Shown here one piece after another: positions 30,624 to 35,694 of a DNA stretch of 35,694 nt. This DNA comes from Bacillota bacterium (lineage in GTDB: Bacteria; Bacillota; Clostridia; Lachnospirales; Lachnospiraceae), in assembly GCA_029779695.1 (NCBI GenBank), contig JAKPAB010000207.1, forward strand, positions 1 to 35,694, in the 5' to 3' direction. The notes below the pieces were generated by a model. It saw only the letters and a list, made by a program, of their open reading frames with translations, did not search any database and was not told the DNA's origin. The translations under genes and the position numbers were made by a program. How positions within the stretch are numbered: the stretch's first letter is position 1; each line of letters begins with the position of its first letter.

Positions 30624-30716
30624 AACATAGATACGTATAGTAAAATATTTTTTAAACATAGATACATATAGTAAAACATTTTTTGAACATAGATATATAT
30701 AGCAAAATACCCTTTG
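30624..30716. repeat. Three tandem copies of a 31-bp AT-rich repeat
   Basis: Units start at 30624, 30655 and 30686, each opening AACATAGATA followed by a TATAG(T/C)AAAATA-like core and a T run. Copies 1 and 2 are nearly identical and copy 3 has diverged, its end forming the left arm of the next terminator. A fourth start (AACTTA) follows. Confidence 0.85.
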
Positions 30717-30748
30717 AACTTAAATAAAGATTCAAAGGGTATTTTTTT
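30705..30748. terminator. Bidirectional terminator between adenosyltransferase and ABC operon
   Basis: AAATACCCTTTGAA (30705-30718) and TTCAAAGGGTATTT (30731-30744) are perfect arms followed by T residues. It lies between converging genes. Confidence 0.85.
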
Positions 30749-30837
30749 ATTTAATTCCGTTTAAATTATATTTGAATTATATTTTAATCCTATAAAACCA
30801 AGATAAGATCATTAAATTCAAGTAGTATTATTAGAAA

Positions 30838-32700
30838 CTAGCCTACATCTTCAAACTGTGAATTGTAGAGTCCTGCATAGAATCCACCCTTGGCCAGAAG
30901 CTCGTCATGGTTACCATGCTCAACTATATCTCCGTTGTTCATGACCAAAATAAGATCTGCATTTCTAATAGTAGATAAACGATGGGCGATTATAAAACTG
31001 GTACGACCACGCATGAGATTATCCATAGCTTTTTGTATTCGGATCTCTGTTCTGGTATCAACAGAAGAAGTGGCCTCATCTAAGATCATGACCTTGTTGT
31101 CTGCAAGTATAGCTCTGGCAATGGTAAGGAGCTGTTTCTGACCTTGCGATACATTGCTGGCATCTTCATTCAGTTCCATATTATAACCGCCGGGAAGCGT
31201 CTGTATGAAGTGATCAGCATGGGCAGCTTTGGCAGCTTGTATTACCTCTTCATCTGTAGCATCCAGTCTTCCATACCTGATATTTTCCATGATCGTGCCC
31301 TGGAATAGCCATGTATCCTGAAGAACCATACCAAATGCTTCTCGAAGAGAGTGTCGGTTATAATCTTTGATATCTATTCCGTCTAATTTTATCGCACCAG
31401 ACTGAACATCATAGAAACGCATTAGAAGCTTGACCATAGTGGTTTTGCCTGCACCGGTAGGACCAACAATGGCGATCTTCTGACCTGGCTTAACGTCTGC
31501 ACTGAAATCATGGATGATGATATGCTCAGGGTCGTAACCGAAATGTACATGATCAAAAGACACAGCACCTTCGAAGCGGTCAACAGAAATTGCATTTTCA
31601 GTAGCCTGTTCTTCTTCATCCTCTTCGAGAAAAGCAAATACTCGCTCTGCAGCAGCAGCCATTGATTGCACCTGATTTATGACCTGGGCGATCTGCTGAA
31701 GTGGCTGGGTAAAATTACGTACGTACTGGATAAAGGCCTGAATATCACCAATTGTGATCACACCTTGTATTGCCAGAAGTCCACCGGACAGTGCCACGCC
31801 GGCATATCCCAGGTTGCCTACAAACATCATAACAGGCTGCATCATGCCGGAGAGAAATTGAGATTTCCAGGCAGAATCATATAGAACATCATTGGTTTTT
31901 CTAAAGGAGCCAATTGTCTCTTCTTCCTTATGAAACAGTTTTATGATCTGATGACCACCATAGGTCTCTTCTACCTGTCCATTGATATGTCCGAGATAAT
32001 CCTGTTGCGTGCGGAAATACTTCTGGGAACGTTTCATGACAAATGTCAGAAGACCTGCAGAAATAGGAAGCAGAACAAGAGCGATCAGAGTCATTAGCGG
32101 TGAGATCGTAAGCATCATTATCAGAACGCCCACAAGGGTTGTAATTGAAGTGATGATCTGAGTTACACTCTGATTTAGTCCCATTCCGAAAGTATCAACA
32201 TCATTGGTGATCTTGGAAAGTACTTCACCATAAGTTCTACTTTCAAAATACTGCATAGGCATGCGATTGATTTTCTTGGATATGTCACGTCGAAGCCCAT
32301 AGCATATCTTCTGAGAGATTCCCGTCATTATCCATCCCTGGATAAAATTGAAAAAAGCACTTCCAAAGTAGAGGATCATTACAAAGATAAGTATCTTACC
32401 GATCGCAGTAAAATCAATTCCACCTGTTCCGGATATTTTCTTCATAAGTCCCTTGGAAAGGTCAGTAGTGGCATGTCCTAGAATCTTTGGGCCAATAACA
32501 TTAAAAATTGTTGAACATATAGCAAATATGCCTACCAGTAAAATAGCTATCTTGTAACTGCCTAGATGGGCAAGTATTTTTTTGAGAGATCCCATTAGAT
32601 CTTTTGGTTTTTCAACTGCACCCATAGGTCCATGCCCCATAGGTCCTCTAGCCATAGGTTTACGTGGAGCAGAGGAATTCATTTCTTTTTCTGTACTCAT
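30838..32700 (-). CDS. ABC exporter half-transporter, subunit with catalytic Glu and atypical signature
   Basis: The 620-aa protein has an N-terminal Met/Gly/Pro-rich cytoplasmic stretch (KPMARGPMGHGPMG), six TM helices (about 55-345) and an ATPase domain (about 385-615). Walker A is GPTGAGKTT, Walker B is VMILDEATSSVD with the catalytic Glu, and the switch His is in IIAHRLST. The signature reads VSQGQ instead of LSGGQ. With the partner subunit it forms a heterodimeric multidrug-type exporter of the LmrCD/BmrCD/TM287-288 class. Its ATG overlaps the stop of the partner gene (ATGA). Drug, peptide or lipid cargo cannot be decided. It is the last gene of the marR-led operon. Confidence 0.92.
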   Translation of the reverse strand: MSTEKEMNSSAPRKPMARGPMGHGPMGAVEKPKDLMGSLKKILAHLGSYKIAILLVGIFAICSTIFNVIGPKILGHATTDLSKGLMKKISGTGGIDFTAIGKILIFVMILYFGSAFFNFIQGWIMTGISQKICYGLRRDISKKINRMPMQYFESRTYGEVLSKITNDVDTFGMGLNQSVTQIITSITTLVGVLIMMLTISPLMTLIALVLLPISAGLLTFVMKRSQKYFRTQQDYLGHINGQVEETYGGHQIIKLFHKEEETIGSFRKTNDVLYDSAWKSQFLSGMMQPVMMFVGNLGYAGVALSGGLLAIQGVITIGDIQAFIQYVRNFTQPLQQIAQVINQVQSMAAAAERVFAFLEEDEEEQATENAISVDRFEGAVSFDHVHFGYDPEHIIIHDFSADVKPGQKIAIVGPTGAGKTTMVKLLMRFYDVQSGAIKLDGIDIKDYNRHSLREAFGMVLQDTWLFQGTIMENIRYGRLDATDEEVIQAAKAAHADHFIQTLPGGYNMELNEDASNVSQGQKQLLTIARAILADNKVMILDEATSSVDTRTEIRIQKAMDNLMRGRTSFIIAHRLSTIRNADLILVMNNGDIVEHGNHDELLAKGGFYAGLYNSQFEDVG

Positions 32701-35039
32701 GCCATGTATCCTCCTTTTCTTTCTTTTTCAAGTTCCGCCGCTGATAATTGTGATGTGGCAATCTGCTGATATACCTCGCAGGTTTCCATAAGTTGGTCGT
32801 GTGTACCTTTTCCGACCAGATTACCATCATCAATGACCAGTATCTGATCGGCATGGAGAATGGTACTTATTCTCTGAGCCACGATGATAAGGGTTTTATC
32901 TGTAACTTTTTCTGAAAGAGCATGGCGAAGTTTGGCATCGGTCTTTAGATCGAGAGCTGAAAAGCTATCATCAAATATATAAATATCGGGATTCTTGGCA
33001 ATGGCTCTGGCGATAGAGAGACGCTGTTTCTGACCGCCGGAAACATTGGTTCCTCCTTGGGAGATGCTTCTGTCTATTCCACCGGACTCTTCATCTATAA
33101 ATTCACTGGCCTGAGCTATTTCTATGGCTTCTTGAAGCTCTTCATCAGTGGCAGATTCATTACCGAAACGAAGATTGGTTGCAATAGTCCCTGAAAAAAG
33201 ATTACCCTTTTGAGGTACGAATCCGATCCTGTTTCGCAGATCACCCAGAGTGATATTCCTGATATCATGTCCATCTATTGTTATATTTCCGCTTGTTACA
33301 TCGTATAATCTTGGAATCAGACCAACAAGAGTTGACTTGCCGCACCCAGTGGAACCGATTATAGCAGTTGTCTTACCTGGAAGCGCCTCAAAGTCAATGT
33401 CGCAAAGGGCATCTGTTTCGCCGCCTGGATAACGGAAATTAACGTGATTAAATGCTATGACTCCGGATTTCTCTTTCGAAGAAAATGCCTCTGGAGAATC
33501 GGGATCAGAAATAGTTGATTTCATTGTGATGACTTCATCGATACGCTCAGATGCTACAGCTGCTCTAGGGAGCATGATCGATAACATTGTAAGCATTAGA
33601 AATGACATGACGATCATCATTGCATAAGTTATAAAAGCAGTCATGGCACCGACCTGCATGACACCTGAGTTGATCCGGTGACCGGCTACCCATACGATAA
33701 GTATGGACAGCCCATTCATGATAAGCATCATGACGGGCATCATAAATGTCATTACACGGTTTGTGAAAAGAGTGGTTTTGGTAAGAGCAACATTGGCTTC
33801 ATCGAAACGTTCTTCCTCTCGATCCTCACGCCCAAATGCTCGTATTACTGAAATGCCGGTAAGTATCTCACGGGATACCAGATTGACACGGTCCACCAAT
33901 TTTTGCATAAGCTTGAATTTGGGCATGGCAACAGCCATGAGGAAGCCTACAACACCGAGAATGACTACAATTGCCAGAGCTATTACCCATTCCATTCCGG
34001 CACCGGTATATGCTACCTGTATCAATCCGCCAATGCCTAGGATAGGAGCGTAGGCGATCATTCGTAGAAGCAGAGTGACAACCATCTGAACCTGCTGGAC
34101 ATCGTTTGTGGATCTGGTAATAAGCGATGCAGCAGAGAAACGATCCATTTCTGCACTGGAAAAGCTGATGACATTGGTAAATACTTTATCACGGAGACTT
34201 CTTCCGACTCCTGCACCTACACGTGATGCAAAGAATGCAACTAAAACAGCCATAGCGGCCTGTAGAAGTGCTAAAAGCACCATTTGAAGTCCTTTATGTA
34301 TTAGATATGCTGTCTGAATGGCATCCATATCCATTCCTGCTTTTGAATCTACTGCTACTGCAAAGGCAACGCCCATAGATGAAGCAAGAGACTCACCCAT
34401 AGTATCAAGGGTCTTTTCAACCTGTTTTCTAGAATTGGAAATGGTATCCGCTGGAAGCTGACCGGCCTTGGCCATCTGGAGAAACAAAGGTCGTATATCA
34501 GTATATCCATCTTTAGATTTTAGTGAAGAAAATGCCTTCGCCATAGCTACACTTCCTGGGTTATTTCCAGGTGCGGCATTAGAACCGGGAGCTGATGTAT
34601 TGGCAACTGCACCATTAGAACCGGGAGCTGATGTACTGACACCTGCACCAAAAGAAGCTTCTATTTTTTTTAGCTGTGACTTACTGATGTGTGACATCTC
34701 ATAATTCAGCAAAAGAGGGACTCTAAGTTTTTTATCAAGGGTGCTCCATTTTTTGATAGCAGAATCTTTTAGTTTATAGATATTGCCATCGACATTATAC
34801 GAATCTTCCCATAATTTCTTCTCGGAATCTTTCATAAAAATTTCTGCAGTATTGTATTCCTCAGCAGTGATTGACTGCGGAACAGTGTGGGATATTCCGT
34901 TATTTTGGATTCCAACATCGATAATGTCGGAAGTATACGCTGGAAGAGAGAGATCACAGAATGCTTGTATGAAAAGCAAAGCGATTATCAGGATTATTGA
35001 CTTCCAGTATGGAGCCAGATTTTTAAGTATCTTTCCCAT
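32697..35039 (-). CDS. ABC exporter half-transporter, subunit with Asp in place of catalytic Glu and a large extracellular insert
   Basis: The 780-aa partner subunit. TM1 (about 13-32) is followed by an insert of roughly 200 residues before TM2, on the outside of the membrane, which contains a Ser/Ala/Pro/Gly/Asn-rich repeat (two NTSAPGSN-type units near residues 145-170). The usual six-TM domain and an ATPase domain (about 525-770) follow: Walker A GSTGCGKST, signature VSGGQ (near canonical), and Walker B IYIFDDSFSALD, with Asp where the catalytic Glu should be. This is the degenerate-site Walker B of heterodimeric exporters. It starts 25 nt downstream of the marR-like gene, with AAAGGA upstream of ATG. 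Confidence 0.92.
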   Translation of the reverse strand: MGKILKNLAPYWKSIILIIALLFIQAFCDLSLPAYTSDIIDVGIQNNGISHTVPQSITAEEYNTAEIFMKDSEKKLWEDSYNVDGNIYKLKDSAIKKWSTLDKKLRVPLLLNYEMSHISKSQLKKIEASFGAGVSTSAPGSNGAVANTSAPGSNAAPGNNPGSVAMAKAFSSLKSKDGYTDIRPLFLQMAKAGQLPADTISNSRKQVEKTLDTMGESLASSMGVAFAVAVDSKAGMDMDAIQTAYLIHKGLQMVLLALLQAAMAVLVAFFASRVGAGVGRSLRDKVFTNVISFSSAEMDRFSAASLITRSTNDVQQVQMVVTLLLRMIAYAPILGIGGLIQVAYTGAGMEWVIALAIVVILGVVGFLMAVAMPKFKLMQKLVDRVNLVSREILTGISVIRAFGREDREEERFDEANVALTKTTLFTNRVMTFMMPVMMLIMNGLSILIVWVAGHRINSGVMQVGAMTAFITYAMMIVMSFLMLTMLSIMLPRAAVASERIDEVITMKSTISDPDSPEAFSSKEKSGVIAFNHVNFRYPGGETDALCDIDFEALPGKTTAIIGSTGCGKSTLVGLIPRLYDVTSGNITIDGHDIRNITLGDLRNRIGFVPQKGNLFSGTIATNLRFGNESATDEELQEAIEIAQASEFIDEESGGIDRSISQGGTNVSGGQKQRLSIARAIAKNPDIYIFDDSFSALDLKTDAKLRHALSEKVTDKTLIIVAQRISTILHADQILVIDDGNLVGKGTHDQLMETCEVYQQIATSQLSAAELEKERKGGYMA
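34578..34635 (-). repeat. In-frame 36-bp-period direct repeat inside the ABC subunit gene
   Basis: A 22-bp segment beginning ATTAGAACCGGGAGC is present identically at 34578-34599 and 34614-34635, a period of 36 bp or 12 codons. It encodes the SAPGSN-type units in the extracellular insert. Such repeats gain or lose units without changing frame. Confidence 0.8.
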
Positions 35040-35064
35040 AAAAATTCCTTTCTTAAAAAAACGA

Positions 35065-35652
35065 TTATTTCATCTCCAGATTTCTTTCGGATTCCATCTG
35101 ATCTATTGACTCACTCATGGCCTGATATAGCCTATCCAAAGCCTTTAGAATATTAGTGATTTCATTGGTAGGAAGTCGTTCTGAGATAAGATCAAATAAT
35201 CGCTGAGTGCTGGATAAGATCTCGGTTATTTTTTCTTCCCCGGAATCGGTTATTGAGACAAGGGTATATCTCCTGTCATTTGGATCAGGGACACGAAGAA
35301 TGCAGCCCTGCTTTTCCAACTGTTTAAGAGATCTGGATACGGCGGCCTTCATCATATGAGTCTTTTGGGATATCATAGATGCCGAAATACCATTTTCTGC
35401 TTCGTGCTTTTTTACATATGAATAGATCTGAAAAAGAATACGAATATCGGAACGTGCCAGCCCACATGATGCCATTTCTGGTGGCTTCATTGTATGAAAT
35501 TGTCGAAATGCATGTAGTAAACGTTCCTCATCAGGATTGACTTTTAGCTCTTGTTCCAAAAATCCCTTTTCAGAACTGTCAGAAGAATTATATCTATCAG
35601 AAGCCTTATTATTAGGATCAGGAGCATTCTTGTCAGAATAAATATCTTGCAT
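35065..35652 (-). CDS. MarR family transcriptional regulator
   Basis: About 195 aa from the ATG at 35652, which has GAGG 6 nt upstream; an earlier GTG at 35664 would place that ribosome site within the gene. The first 45 residues are polar and Asp/Ser/Asn-rich, an extension beyond the usual MarR length (about 145). The winged helix lies around residues 85-150, with SDIRILFQIYSYV, the recognition helix region MISQKTHMMKAAVSRSLKQLEKQG and the wing VPDPNDRRYTLVSIT, a strongly conserved MarR signature (DxRR). It is the first gene of the operon with the two ABC subunits and very likely represses it until a toxic ligand binds. Confidence 0.92.
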   Translation of the reverse strand: MQDIYSDKNAPDPNNKASDRYNSSDSSEKGFLEQELKVNPDEERLLHAFRQFHTMKPPEMASCGLARSDIRILFQIYSYVKKHEAENGISASMISQKTHMMKAAVSRSLKQLEKQGCILRVPDPNDRRYTLVSITDSGEEKITEILSSTQRLFDLISERLPTNEITNILKALDRLYQAMSESIDQMESERNLEMK

Positions 35653-35694
35653 ATATAGCCTCACAGAATAATAAACGAAGTTAATAGTTAACAG

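Noticed and set aside
30624-30716. CRISPR array
   Set aside because: The 31-bp units are contiguous with no spacers and no cas genes are present; it is a simple tandem repeat.

Overview
The window looks chromosomal, from a motile, AT-rich anaerobic Firmicute of the Lachnospiraceae type (Butyrivibrio/Pseudobutyrivibrio-like). The main grounds are a six-cysteine SCIFF peptide with its radical SAM maturase (a clostridial hallmark), a fused SecDF, the ispE-gntR-DUF1934 order, a BTAD-type regulator with small satellite proteins typical of Lachnospiraceae, a YvyF-like flagellar-operon protein and a chemoreceptor. I see no rRNA, tRNA, phage, transposase or CRISPR. The genus is an inference from gene content.

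Left part (1-7000): the tail of an EAL-domain protein; a dihydroxyacetone kinase operon on the minus strand (dhaK-dhaL-dhaM) with a clear promoter and an adjacent palindrome; a DegV lipid-binding protein; and a Ni/Co module made of a His-rich CsoR/InrS-like repressor divergent from an ECF transporter (cbiM-cbiQ-cbiO).

Middle left (7000-10100): the least explained part of the window. A BTAD/SARP-like regulator, apparently initiated at ATT, is followed by a 148-aa protein, then a terminator, a 55-aa protein that shares a WQG...FRS..EL domain with the 148-aa protein, a signal/TM-anchored low-complexity protein and a 63-aa two-TM protein. I can name no function for this group; it is the best candidate for an undescribed system.

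Middle (10200-17500): ribokinase, a structured inverted-repeat element, a YvyF-like zinc-ribbon protein, an aldo/keto reductase, and one full plus one half-size nucleoside hydrolase. Nucleoside hydrolysis followed by ribose phosphorylation gives a plausible salvage route. Then come ispE, a GntR/FCD regulator and a DUF1934 protein in one operon, and a convergent membrane-anchored protein of unknown function.

Right middle (17500-27800): an FKBP/trigger-factor-like lipoprotein foldase, the SCIFF peptide and its maturase separated by a long terminator-like structure, secDF, serS, a methyl-accepting chemotaxis protein and a cell-wall amidase. Protein export, folding and ribosomal peptide modification sit side by side here.

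Right end (27800-35694): typA/bipA on the minus strand with a large attenuator-like leader hairpin, a cobalamin adenosyltransferase with a strong promoter, a tandem 31-bp repeat, and a MarR-regulated heterodimeric ABC exporter on the minus strand. The two ABC subunits divide the catalytic residues into one canonical and one degenerate ATP site.
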